From Argopecten irradians (lineage: Eukaryota > Mollusca > Bivalvia > Pectinida > Pectinidae): a DNA stretch of 64,000 nucleotides. This document shows positions 23,325-35,366 of the stretch, in pieces. The notes under the pieces were generated by a model, which saw only the letters and a program-made list of their open reading frames with translations, made no database searches and was not told the DNA's origin. The stretch's first letter is position 1. Each line of letters begins with the position of its first letter. A program made the position numbers and the translations under genes. The stretch is from NCBI RefSeq assembly GCF_041381155.1, contig NC_091147.1, forward strand, positions 32,940,909-33,004,908, in the 5' to 3' direction.

Positions 23325-26300
23325 TACACTGGCGTAGCGGCCGTGATGGGTGTATCGTAGCGGCCGTGATGGGTGTATCGTAGCGGCCATGTTGGGTGTA
23401 TCGTAGCGGCCATGATGGGATCGTAGCGGCCTTGTTGGGTGTATCGTAGCATTTGTGTACGTGTGATGGGTGTATCGTAGCAGTCGTGTACGTGTTGTGT
23501 GTATCGTAGCAGTCGTGTACGTGTTGTGTGTATCGTAGCAGTCGTGTACGTGTTGTGTGTATCGTAGCGGCCGTGTTGGGTGTATCGTAGCAGTCGTGTA
23601 CGTGTTGGGTGTATCGTAGCAGTCGTGTACGTGTTGGGTGTATCGTAGCGGCCGTGTTGGGTGTATCGTAGCAGTCGTGTACGTGTTGGGTGTATCGTAG
23701 CAGTCGTGTACGTGTTCTGTGTATCGTAGCGGCCGTGTTGGTGTGTATCGTAGCAGTCGTGTACGTGTTGGGTGTATCGTAGCAGTCGTGTACGTGTTGG
23801 GTGTATCGTAGCAGTCGTGTACGTGTTGGGTGTATCGTAGCAGTCGTGTACGTGTTGTGTGTATCGTAGCAGTCGTGTACGTGTTGGGTGTATCGTAGCA
23901 GTCGTGTACGTGTTGTGTGTATCGTAGCAGTCGTGTACGTGTTGTGTGTATCGTAGCAGTCGTGTACGTGTTGTGTGTATCGTAGCAGTCGTGTACGTGT
24001 TGGGTGTATCGTAGCAGTCGTGTACGTGTTGTGTGTATCGTAGCAGTCGTGTACGTGTGTTGGTGTGTATCGTAGCAGTCGTGTACGTGTTGTGTGTATC
24101 GTAGCAGTCGTGTACGTGTTGGTGTATCGTAGCAGTCGTGTACGTGTTGGTGTGTATCGTAGCAGTCGTGTACGTGTTGTGTGTATCGTAGCAGTCGTGT
24201 ATGGTGTCGTAGCAGTCGTGTACGTGTTGGTGTATCGTAGCAGTCGTGTACGTGTTGTGTGTATCGTAGCAGTCGTGTACGTGTTGGTGTATCGTAGCAG
24301 TCGTGTACGTGTTGTGTGTATCGTAGCAGTCGTGTACGTGTTGTGTGTATCGTAGCAGTCGTGTACGTGTTGTGTGTATCGTAGCAGTCGTGTACGTGTT
24401 GTGTGTATCGTAGCAGTCGTGTACGTGTTGTGTGTATCGTAGCAGTCGTGTACGTGTTGGTGTATCGTAGCAGTCGTGTACGTGTTGTGTGTATCGTAGC
24501 AGTCGTGTACGTGTTGTGTGTATCGTAGCAGTCGTGTACGTGTTGGGTGTATCGTAGCAGTCGTGTACGTGTTGTGTGTATCGTAGCAGTCGTGTACGTG
24601 TTGTGTGTATCGTAGCAGTCGTGTACGTGTTGTGTGTATCGTAGCAGTCGTGTACGTGTTGGGTGTATCGTAGCAGTCGTGTACGTGTTGTGTGTATCGT
24701 AGCAGTCGTGTACGTGTTGTGTGTATCGTAGCAGTCGTGTACGTGTTGGGTGTATCGTAGCAGTCGTGTACGTGTTGTGTGTATCGTAGCAGTCGTGTAC
24801 GTGTTGTGTGTATCGTAGCAGTCGTGTACGTGTTGTGTGTATCGTAGCAGTCGTGTACGTGTTGTGTGTATCGTAGCAGTCGTGTACGTGTTGTGTGTAT
24901 CGTAGCAGTCGTGTACGTGTTGTGTGTATCGTAGCAGTCGTGTACGTGTTGGGTGTATCGTAGCAGTCGTGTACGTGTTGGGTGTATCGTAGCAGTCGTG
25001 TACGTGTTGTGTGTATCGTAGCAGTCGTGTACGTGTTGTGTGTATCGTAGCAGTCGTGTACGTGTTGGGTGTATCGTAGCAGTCGTGTACGTGTTGGTGT
25101 ATCGTAGCAGTCGTGTACGTGTTGTGTGTATCGTAGCAGTCGTGTACGTGTTGGGTGTATCGTAGCAGTCGTGTACGTGTTGGGTGTATCGTAGCAGTCG
25201 TGTACGTGTTGTGTGTATCGTAGCAGTCGTGTACGTGTTGTGTGTATCGTAGCAGTCGTGTACGTGTTGTGTGTATCGTAGCAGTCGTGTACGTGTTGTG
25301 TGTATCGTAGCAGTCGTGTACGTGTTGGTGTGTATCGTAGCAGTCGTGTACGTGTTGTGTGTATCGTAGCAGTCGTGTACGTGTGTGTGTGTGTCGTGTG
25401 ATCGTAGCAGTCGTGTACGTGTTGTGTGTATCGTAGCAGTCGTGTACGTGTTGTGTGTATCGTAGCAGTCGTGTACGTGTTGTGTGTATCGTAGCAGTCG
25501 TGTACGTGTGTTGTGTGTGTTGTCGTAGCAGTCGTGTACGTGTTGGGTGTATCGTAGCAGTCGTGTACGTGTTGTGTGTATCGTAGCAGTCGTGTACGTG
25601 TTGTGTGTATCGTAGCAGTCGTGTACGTGTTGTGTGTATCGTAGCAGTCGTGTACGTGTTGGGTGTATCGTAGCAGTCGTGTACGTGTTGTGTGTATCGT
25701 AGCAGTCGTGTACGTGTTGTGTGTATCGTAGCAGTCGTGTACGTGTTGGGTGTGTATCGTAGCAGTCGTGTACGTGTTGTGTCGTAGCGGCTGTACGTGT
25801 TGTGTGTATCGTAGCAGTCGTGTACGTGTTGTGTGTATCGTAGCAGTCGTGTACGTGTTGGGTGTATCGTAGCAGTCGTGTACGTGTTGTGTGTATCGTA
25901 GCAGTCGTGTACGTGTTGTGTGTATCGTAGCAGTCGTGTACGTGTTGTGTGTATCGTAGCAGTCGTGTACGTGTTGTGTGTATCGTAGCAGTCGTGTACG
26001 TGTTGGGTGTATCGTAGCAGTCGTGTACGTGTTGGGTGTATCGTAGCAGTCGTGTACGTGTTGTGTGTATCGTAGCAGTCGTGTACGTGTTGTGTGTATC
26101 GTAGCAGTCGTGTACGTGTTGTGTGTATCGTAGCAGTCGTGTACGTGTTGTGTGTATCGTAGCAGTCGTGTACGTGTTGTGTGTATCGTAGCAGTCGTGT
26201 ACGTGTTGTGTGTATCGTAGCAGTCGTGTACGTGTTGTGTGTATCGTAGCAGTCGTGTACGTGTTGTGTGTATCGTAGCAGTCGTGTACGTGTTGTGTGT

Positions 26301-29300
26301 ATCGTAGCAGTCGTGTACGTGTTGTGTGTATCGTAGCAGTCGTGTACGTGTTGTGTGTATCGTAGCAGTCGTGTACGTGTTGTGTGTATCGTAGCAGTCG
26401 TGTACGTGTTGGGTGTATCGTAGCAGTCGTGTACGTGTTGGGTGTATCGTAGCAGTCGTGTACGTGTTGTGTGTATCGTAGCAGTCGTGTGTACGTGTTG
26501 TGTGTATCGTAGCAGTCGTGTACGTGTTGGGTGTATCGTAGCAGTCGTGTACGTGTTGTGTGTATCGTAGCAGTCGTGTACGTGTTGGGTGTATCGTAGC
26601 AGTCGTGTACGTGTTGTGTGTATCGTAGCAGTCGTGTACGTGTTGTGTGTATCGTAGCAGTCGTGTACGTGTTGTGTGTATCGTAGCAGTCGTGTACGTG
26701 TTGTGTGTATCGTAGCAGTCGTGTACGTGTTGGTGTATCGTAGCAGTCGTGTACGTGTTGTGTGTATCGTAGCAGTCGTGTACGTGTTGGTGTATCGTAG
26801 CATCGTGTCGTGTTGTGTGTATCGTAGCAGTCGTGTACGTGTTGGTGTATCGTAGCAGTCGTGTACGTGTTGGTGTGTATCGTAGCAGTCGTGTACGTGT
26901 TGTGTGTATCGTAGCAGTCGTGTACGTGTTGGGTGTATCGTAGCAGTCGTGTACGTGTTGTGTGTATCGTAGCAGTCGTGTACGTGTTGGGTGTATCGTA
27001 GCAGTCGTGTACGTGTTGTGTGTATCGTAGCAGTCGTGTACGTGTTGTGTGTATCGTAGCAGTCGTGTACGTGTTGGGTGTATCGTAGCAGTCGTGTACG
27101 TGTTGTGTGTATCGTAGCAGTCGTGTACGTGTTGTGTGTATCGTAGCAGGTCGTGTACGTGTTGTGTGTATCGTAGCAGTCGTGTACGTGTTGTGTGTAT
27201 CGTAGCAGTCGTGTACGTGTTGTGTGTATCGTAGCAGTCGTGTACGTGTTGTGTGTATCGTAGCAGTCGTGTACGTGTTGTGTGTATCGTAGCAGTCGTG
27301 TACGTGTTGTGTGTATCGTAGCAGTCGTGTACGTGTTTGGTGTATCGTAGCAGTCGTGTACGTGTTGTGTGTATCGTAGCAGTCGTGTACGTGTTGTGTG
27401 TATCGTAGCAGTCGTGTACGTGTTGTGTGTATCGTAGCAGTCGTGTACGTGTTGTGTGTATCGTAGCAGTCGTGTACGTGTTGTTGTGTGTATCGTAGCA
27501 GTCGTGTACGTGTTGTGTGTATCGTAGCAGTCGTGTACGTGTTGTGTGTATCGTAGCAGTCGTGTACGTGTTGTGTGTATCGTAGCAGTCGTGTACGTGT
27601 TGTGTGTATCGTAGCAGTCGTGTACGTGTTGTGTGTATCGTAGCAGTCGTGTACGTGTTGGTGTATCGTAGCAGTCGTGTACGTGTTGGTGTATCGTAGC
27701 AGTCGTGTACGTGTTGTGTGTATCGTAGCAGTCGTGTACGTGTTGTGTGTATCGTAGCAGTCGTGTACGTGTTGTGTGTATCGTAGCAGTCGTGTACGTG
27801 TTGTGTGTATCGTAGCAGTCGTGTACGTGTTGTGTGTATCGTAGCAGTCGTGTACGTGTTGTGTGTGTATCGTAGCAGTCGTGTACGTGTTGTGTGTATC
27901 GTAGCAGTCGTGTACGTGTTGGTGTGTATCGTAGCAGTCGTGTACGTGTTGTGTGTATCGTAGCAGTCGTGTACGTGTTGTGTGTATCGTAGCAGTCGTG
28001 TACGTGTTGTGTGTATCGTAGCAGTCGTGTACGTGTTGTGTGTATCGTAGCAGTCGTGTACGTGTTGTGTGTATCGTAGCAGTCGTGTACGTGTTGTGTG
28101 TATCGTAGCAGTCGTGTACGTGTTGTGTGTATCGTAGCAGTCGTGTACGTGTTGTGTGTATCGTAGCAGTCGTGTACGTGTTGTTGTGTGTATCGTAGCA
28201 GTCGTGTACGTGTTGTGTGTATCGTAGCAGTCGTGTACGTGTTGTGTGTATCGTAGCAGTCGTGTACGTGTTGGGTGTATCGTAGCAGTCGTGTACGTGT
28301 TGGGTGTATCGTAGCAGTCGTGTACGTGTTGTGTGTATCGTAGCAGTCGTGTACGTGTTGTGTGTATCGTAGCAGTCGTGTACGTGTTGTGTGTATCGTA
28401 GCAGTCGTGTACGTGTTGTGTGTATCGTAGCAGTCGTGTACGTGTACGTGTGTGTGTGTATCGTAGCAGTCGTGTACGTGTTGTGTGTATCGTAGCAGTC
28501 GTGTACGTGTTGGGTGTATCGTAGCAGTCGTGTACGTGTTGTGTGTATCGTAGCAGTCGTGTACGTGTTGTGTGTATCGTAGCAGTCGTGTACGTGTTGT
28601 GTGTATCGTAGCAGTCGTGTACGTGTTGTGTGTATCGTAGCAGTCGTGTACGTGTTGTGTGTATCGTAGCAGTCGTGTACGTGTTGTGTGTATCGTAGCA
28701 GTCGTGTACGTGTTGTGTGTATCGTAGCAGTCGTGTACGTGTTGTGGTGTATCGTAGCAGTCGTGTACGTGTCGTGTATCGTAGCAGTCGTGTTGTTGTG
28801 TGTATCGTAGCAGTCGTGTACGTGTTGTGTGTATCGTAGCAGTCGTGTACGTGTTGGGTGTATCGTAGCAGTCGTGTACGTGTTGTGGTGTATCGTAGCA
28901 GTCGTGTACGTGTTGTGTGTATCGTAGCAGTCGTGTACGTGTTGTGTGTATCGTAGCAGTCGTGTACGTGTTGTGTGTATCGTAGCAGTCGTGTACGTGT
29001 TGTGTGTATCGTAGCAGTCGTGTACGTGTTGTGTGTATCGTAGCAGTCGTGTACGTGTTGTGTGTATCGTAGCAGTCGTGTACGTGTTGTGTGTATCGTA
29101 GCAGTCGTGTACGTGTTGTGTGTATCGTAGCAGTCGTGTACGTGTTGTGTGTATCGTAGCAGTCGTGTACGTGTTGGGTGTATCGTAGCAGTCGTGTACG
29201 TGTTGTGTGTATCGTAGCAGTCGTGTACGTGTTGTGTGTATCGTAGCAGTCGTGTACGTGTTGTGTGTATCGTAGCAGTCGTGTACGTGTTGTGTGTATC

Positions 29301-32120
29301 GTAGCAGTCGTGTACGTGTTGTGTGTATCGTAGCAGTCGTGTACGTGTTGTGTGTATCGTAGCAGTCGTGTACGTGTTGTGTGTATCGTAGCAGTCGTGT
29401 ACGTGTTGTGTGTATCGTAGCAGTCGTGTACGTGTTGTGTGTATCGTAGCAGTCGTGTACGTGTTGTGTGTATCGTAGCAGTCGTGTACGTGTTGGGTGT
29501 ATCGTAGCAGTCGTGTACGTGTTGTGTGTATCGTAGCAGTCGTACGTGTTGGTGTATCGTAGCAGTCGTGTACGTGTTGTGTGTATCGTAGCAGTCGTGT
29601 ACGTGTTGTGTGTATCGTAGCAGTCGTGTACGTGTTTGGTGTATCGTAGCAGTCGTGTACGTGTTGTGTGTATCGTAGCAGTCGTGTACGTGTTGTGTGT
29701 ATCGTAGCAGTCGTGTACGTGTTGTGTGTATCGTAGCAGTCGTGTACGTGTTGGGTGTATCGTAGCAGTCGTGTACGTGTTGTGTGTATCGTAGCAGTCG
29801 TGTACGTGTTGTGTGTATCGTAGCAGTCGTGTACGTGTGTTGTGTGTATCGTAGCAGTCGTGTACGTGTTGTGTGTATCGTAGCAGTCGTGTACGTGTTG
29901 TGTGTATCGTAGCAGTCGTGTACGTGTTGTGTGTATCGTAGCAGTCGTGTACGTGTTGGGTGTATCGTAGCAGTCGTGTACGTGTTTTGTGTATATCGTA
30001 GCAGTCGTGTACGTGTTGTGTGTATCGTAGCAGTCGTGTACGTGTTGTGTGTATCGTAGCAGTCGTGTACGTGTTGGGTGTATCGTAGCAGTCGTGTACG
30101 TGTTGGGTGTATCGTAGCAGTCGTGTACGTGTTGGGTGTATCGTAGCAGTCGTGTACGTGTGTGTTGTGTGTATCGTAGCAGTCGTGTACGTGTTGTGTG
30201 TATCGTAGCAGTCGTGTACGTGTTGTGTGTATCGTAGCAGTCGTGTACGTGTTGTGTGTATCGTAGCAGTCGTGTACGTGTTGTGTGTATCGTAGCAGTC
30301 GTGTACGTGTTGTGTGTATCGTAGCAGTCGTGTACGTGTTGTGTGTATCGTAGCAGTCGTGTACGTGTTGTGTGTATCGTAGCAGTCGTGTACGTGTTTG
30401 TGTATCGTAGCAGTCGTGTACGTGTTGTGTGTATCGTAGCAGTCGTGTACGTGTTGTGTGTATCGTAGCAGTCGTGTACGTGTGTGTATCGTAGCATCGT
30501 ACAGTCGTGTACGTGTTGTGTGTATCGTAGCAGTCGTGTACGTGTTGGGTGTATCGTAGCAGTCGTGTACGTGTTGTGTGTATCGTAGCAGTCGTGTACG
30601 TGTTGTGGTGTATCGTAGCAGTCGTGTACGTGTTGGGTGTATCGTAGCAGTCGTGTACTGTTGTGTATCGTAGCATCGTGTACGTGTTGTGTGTATCGTA
30701 GCAGTCGTGTACGTGTTGGGTGTATCGTAGCAGTCGTGTACGTGTTGTGTGTATCGTAGCAGTCGTGTACGTGTTGTGTGTATCGTAGCAGTCGTGTACG
30801 TGTTGTGTGTATCGTAGCAGTCGTGTACGTGTTGGTGTATCGTAGCAGTCGTGTACGTGTTGGGTGTATCGTAGCAGTCGTGTAGTTTGTGTGTATCGTA
30901 GCAGTCGTGTACGTGTTGTGTGTGTATCGTAGCAGTCGTGTACGTGTTGTGGTGTATCGTAGCAGTCGTGTACGTGTTGTTGTATCGTAGCAGTCGTGTA
31001 CGTGTTGTGTGTATCGTAGCAGTCGTGTACGTGTTGTGTGTATCGTAGCAGTCGTGTACGTGTTTGTGTGTATCGTAGCAGTCGTGTACGTGTTGTGTGT
31101 ATCGTAGCAGTCGTGTACGTGTTGGTGTATCGTAGCAGTCGTGTACGTGTTGTGTGTATCGTAGCAGTCGTGTACGTGTTGTGTGTTGTGTATCGTAGCA
31201 GTCGTGTACGTGTTGTGTGTATCGTAGCAGTCGTGTACGTGCGTGTGTGTGTGTATCGTAGCAGTCGTGTACGTGTTGTGTGTATCGTAGCAGTCGTGTA
31301 CGTGTTGTGTGTATCGTAGCAGTCGTGTACAGTTTGTGTGTGTATCGTAGCAGTCGTGTACGTGTTGTGTGTATCGTAGCAGTCGTGTACGTGTTGTGTG
31401 TATCGTAGCAGTCGTGTACGTGTTGTGTGTATCGTAGCAGTCGTGTACGTGTTGTGTGTATCGTAGCAGTCGTGTACGTGTTGTGTGTATCGTAGCAGTC
31501 GTGTACGTGTTGGGTGTATCGTAGCAGTCGTGTACGTGTTGGTGTATCGTAGCAGTCGTGTACGTGTTGTGTGTACGTGTGTACGTGTTGGTGTATCGTA
31601 GCAGTCGTGTACGTGTTGTGTGTATCGTAGCAGTCGTGTACGTGTTGTGTGTATCGTAGCAGTCGTGTACGTGTTGTGTGTATCGTAGCAGTCGTGTACG
31701 TGTTGGGTGTATCGTAGCAGTCGTGTACGTGTTGTGTGTATCGTAGCAGTCGTGTACGTGTTGTGTGTATCGTAGCAGTCGTGTACGTGTTGGGTGTATC
31801 GTAGCAGTCGTGTACGTGTTGGGTGTATCGTAGCAGTCGTGTACGTGTTGTGTGTATCGTAGCAGTCGTGTACGTGTTGTGTGTATCGTAGCAGTCGTGT
31901 ACGTGTTGTGATGTATCGTAGCAGTCGTGTACGTGTTGGGTGTATCGTAGCAGTCGTGTACGTGTTGGTGTATCGTAGCAGTCGTGTACGTGTTGGTGTA
32001 TCGTAGCAGGTCGTGTACGTGTTGGGTGTATCGTAGCAGTCGTGTACGTGTTGTGTGTATCGTAGCAGTCGTGTACGTGTTGGATGTATCGTAGCGGTCG
32101 TGTACATGTTGGTGTATCGT
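23325..32120. repeat. 8.8-kb minisatellite, 29-bp unit, ~300 copies
   Basis: The unit is TATCGTAGCAGTCGTGTACG TGTTGTGTG. The main variant is TTGTGTG/TTGGGTG, plus one- or two-base indels in the TG-rich segment. The left edge (23325-23750) carries diverged units with GCGGCCGTGTTGGG or GCGGCCATGATGGG. Each unit has three CpG dinucleotides. The unit has no stop in any minus-strand frame and 29 is not a multiple of three, so two minus-strand frames stay open for over 2,900 codons. The translation (HVHDCYDT, TYTTATIH, TRTRLLRY) is cyclic and not a believable protein. Confidence 0.98.
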
Positions 32121-33245
32121 TTCACTTTGCACTACATATATAATCATGCACTTTTTCTGATGAACCGTAAGGTTCAAAGAAATAATGAATTGAATTGGAA
32201 TGGGTCTACACAGTGAACGATGACAAGAATTACTTAAACAACAACACAAAAAAGGAGTTCGTTTATGATCGACTGTGAATATGGTAAACCTACGAATCAG
32301 ATTGTAAAAAAACTAGTTCTGTCCATATAACGATATTTAAAACCTGAATGAAACTATTCACAAGTGGTCATCAGTATTATCATATAGGAAGGATTAATGA
32401 TAATAATAATAAAAAAAACTTACCAATGATTTTCATCTTGACGTGTAAGGTTGGTAATTACCTTGGTTCTTATCTTACAGGTCACTATATACTCTGTTCA
32501 TATGTGGGATTTTTATCAGAAGATTACACAGAATGTCAAGATAAAAAGGTCACACATAGATCTTTGTAAAGGTGTCATAGTGAGAAAGTGGTGAAAGTGT
32601 CTGACATCCCAACATTAGTACCGACCATAAATTTTGTGTGTATGAGGCTTATAAATACATATCTTGTTGATAAATATTGAATACCGAAACTAGAATTCGC
32701 CTTCAATCAAAATGAATAAATATACAGATAAAAAATTCGATAGATTTAAACTAACGAAAATGTTTAATAACGCATGCTTGTAAAATTAATATGACCATTT
32801 TTTGTTTGAGCGACCTTACGCGCCATAGAATGCATGTTCAAGAGTTATAGAAAAAAAACCCACATATCTTTTAATAGAACAACACACACGTTTTCAATCC
32901 AAATGAGTATTTTATTGAATGAAACATTAGATGAGAATGTGATGTATGTATAAATATTACATTATTTACTTATGAATTAATTGAAATACGATGAAGCAAC
33001 ATTTATAAATGCATACATTGCATTGTGTAATATTTAATTTGACTGACAACGGCATACACATAACCAGGTTAAGTGTAAACTATATATAGACAGCCTAATG
33101 GGACAATCCATTCACAATACGTACACATAATTTGCAAATCACATATTCCGCATTATGCATTCTCGGGATTACAATTTGAAGAATAACACCACATAACAAC
33201 GGAACACATTAACAAACACTGCAATCTTCACTAAATCAAAGCACT
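32121..33245. other. Intergenic, no gene seen
   Basis: AT-rich with only short random frames. The missing first exon of the minus-strand cysteine-rich gene could lie here, across the 8.8-kb array, but I could not pick out an ATG, hydrophobic stretch and donor. Confidence 0.5.
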
Positions 33246-34912
33246 ATATCAACATTTAGCTACACGATACACATTAACATTTAGCTACACGATACACATT
33301 AACATTTAGCTACACGATACACATTAACATTTAGCTACACGGTACACATAAACATTTAGCTACACGATACACATTAACATTTAGCTACACGGTACACATA
33401 AACATTTAGCTACACGGTACACATTAACATTTAGCTACACGGTACACATTAACATTTAGCTACACGATACACATTAACATTTAGCTACACGATACACATT
33501 AACATTTAGCTACACGGTACACATAAACATTTAGCTACACGGCACACATTAACATTTAGCTACACGATACACATTAACATTTAGCTACACGGCACACATT
33601 AACATTTAGCTACACGGCACACATTAACATTTAGCTACACGGCACACATAAACATTTAGCTACACGGTACACATAAACATTTAGCTACACGATACACATA
33701 AACATTTAGCTACACGATACACATAAACATTTAGCTACACGATACACATTAACATTTAGCTACACGGTACACATAAACATTTAGCTACACGATACACATT
33801 AACATTTAGCTACACGGCACACATTAACATTTAGCTACACGATACACATTAACATTTAGCTACACGGCACACATTAACATTTAGCTACACGGCACACATT
33901 AACATTTAGCTACACGGCACACATTAACATTTAGCTACACGATACACATTAACATTTAGCTACACGATACACATTAACATTTAGCTACACGATACACATT
34001 AACATTTAGCTACACGATACACATAAACATTTAGCTACACGATACACATAAACATTTAGCTACACGGCACACATTAACATTTAGCTACACGGCACACATT
34101 AACATTTAGCTACACGGCACACATTAACATTTAGCTACACGATACACATTAACATTTAGCTACACGATACACATTAACATTTAGCTACACGGTACGCATT
34201 AACATTTAGCTACACGATACACATTAACATTTAGCTACACGATACACATTAACATTTAGCTACACGGTACACATAAACATTTAGCTACACGGCACACATT
34301 AACATTTAGCTACACGATACACATTAACATTTAGCTACACGGTACACATAAACATTTAGCTACACGGCACACATTAACATTTAGCTACACGATACACATT
34401 AACATTTAGCTACACGATACACATTAACATTTAGCTACACGATACACATTAACATTTAGCTACACGATACACATTAACATTTAGCTACACGGTACACATA
34501 AACATTTAGCTACACGGCACACATTAACATTTAGCTACACGATACACATTAACATTTAGCTACACGATACACATTAACATTTAGCTACACGATACACATA
34601 AACATTTAGCTACACGGCACACATTAACATTTAGCTACACGATACACATTAACATTTAGCTACACGATACACATTAACATTTAGCTACACGATACACATT
34701 AACATTTAGCTACACGATACACATTAACATTTAGCTACACGATACACATAAACATTTAGCTACACGATACACATTAACATTTAGCTACATTAGCTACACG
34801 ATACACATTAACATTTAGCTACACGATACACATTAACATTTAGCTACACGATACACATTAACATTTAGCTACACGATACACATTAACATTTAGCTACACG
34901 GTACACATAAAC
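33246..34912. repeat. 25-bp minisatellite, about 66 copies
   Basis: Unit ACATTAACATTTAGCTACAC GATAC. Variation is almost confined to two places: ATTAAC/ATAAAC and GATAC/GGTAC/GGCAC. One unit near 34785 has a partial internal duplication (CTACATTAGCTACACG). The array is flanked on both sides by related single-copy text (ATATCAACATTTAGC on the left, TATTAACATTTAGCC on the right). Confidence 0.97.
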
Positions 34913-35366
34913 AAACACTACAATCTCCACATACTAAAACACTGCACTATATTAACATTTAGCCATTTATATATCACTTTACATTGCACATGTATTTTGA
35001 GATTTCTATTTAAGGAATATACCATATATTTGTCCTATTATTTCACTAATTTATCTGCTCTCACGCCGGAAGCATATACACATTGAAAGGCAATTGTTAA
35101 ATAGATCTAAAGTAGGCAAAGGCGGATAGAGTGATTATGGTAAAATATCAATGGGATCCAACGGTACAAGGAAGATAATTTACCGAATTGTTTCTATCTT
35201 AAAATATTTAAAATAGTTTGCTGAAACCTTACGGTAACTTCAGACTTTTTCCATTGTTTTTCTAAAGACAGCTATCACCAATGGCCATGAATGTGTTAAT
35301 TGCCCTAAGCAAGTATATATCCCCCGGCACGACTTTCAAGCAGATAGATCATTAGCAAGTTGTATG
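34913..35366. other. Downstream region of MPDU1, nothing else seen
   Basis: This would contain the 3' UTR of the minus-strand gene ending at 35367. No clear AATAAA on the minus strand was spotted close to the stop. Confidence 0.45.

Noticed and set aside
23286..32249. Two minus-strand open frames of more than 2,900 codons
   Set aside because: Both are translations of the 29-bp minisatellite, which has no minus-strand stop. The same cyclic peptide appears in each frame with small indels shifting freely, and no domain or start context exists.
33246..34912. CRISPR-like regular repeats
   Set aside because: There are no unique spacers; units are head to tail, and the DNA is from an animal nucleus.
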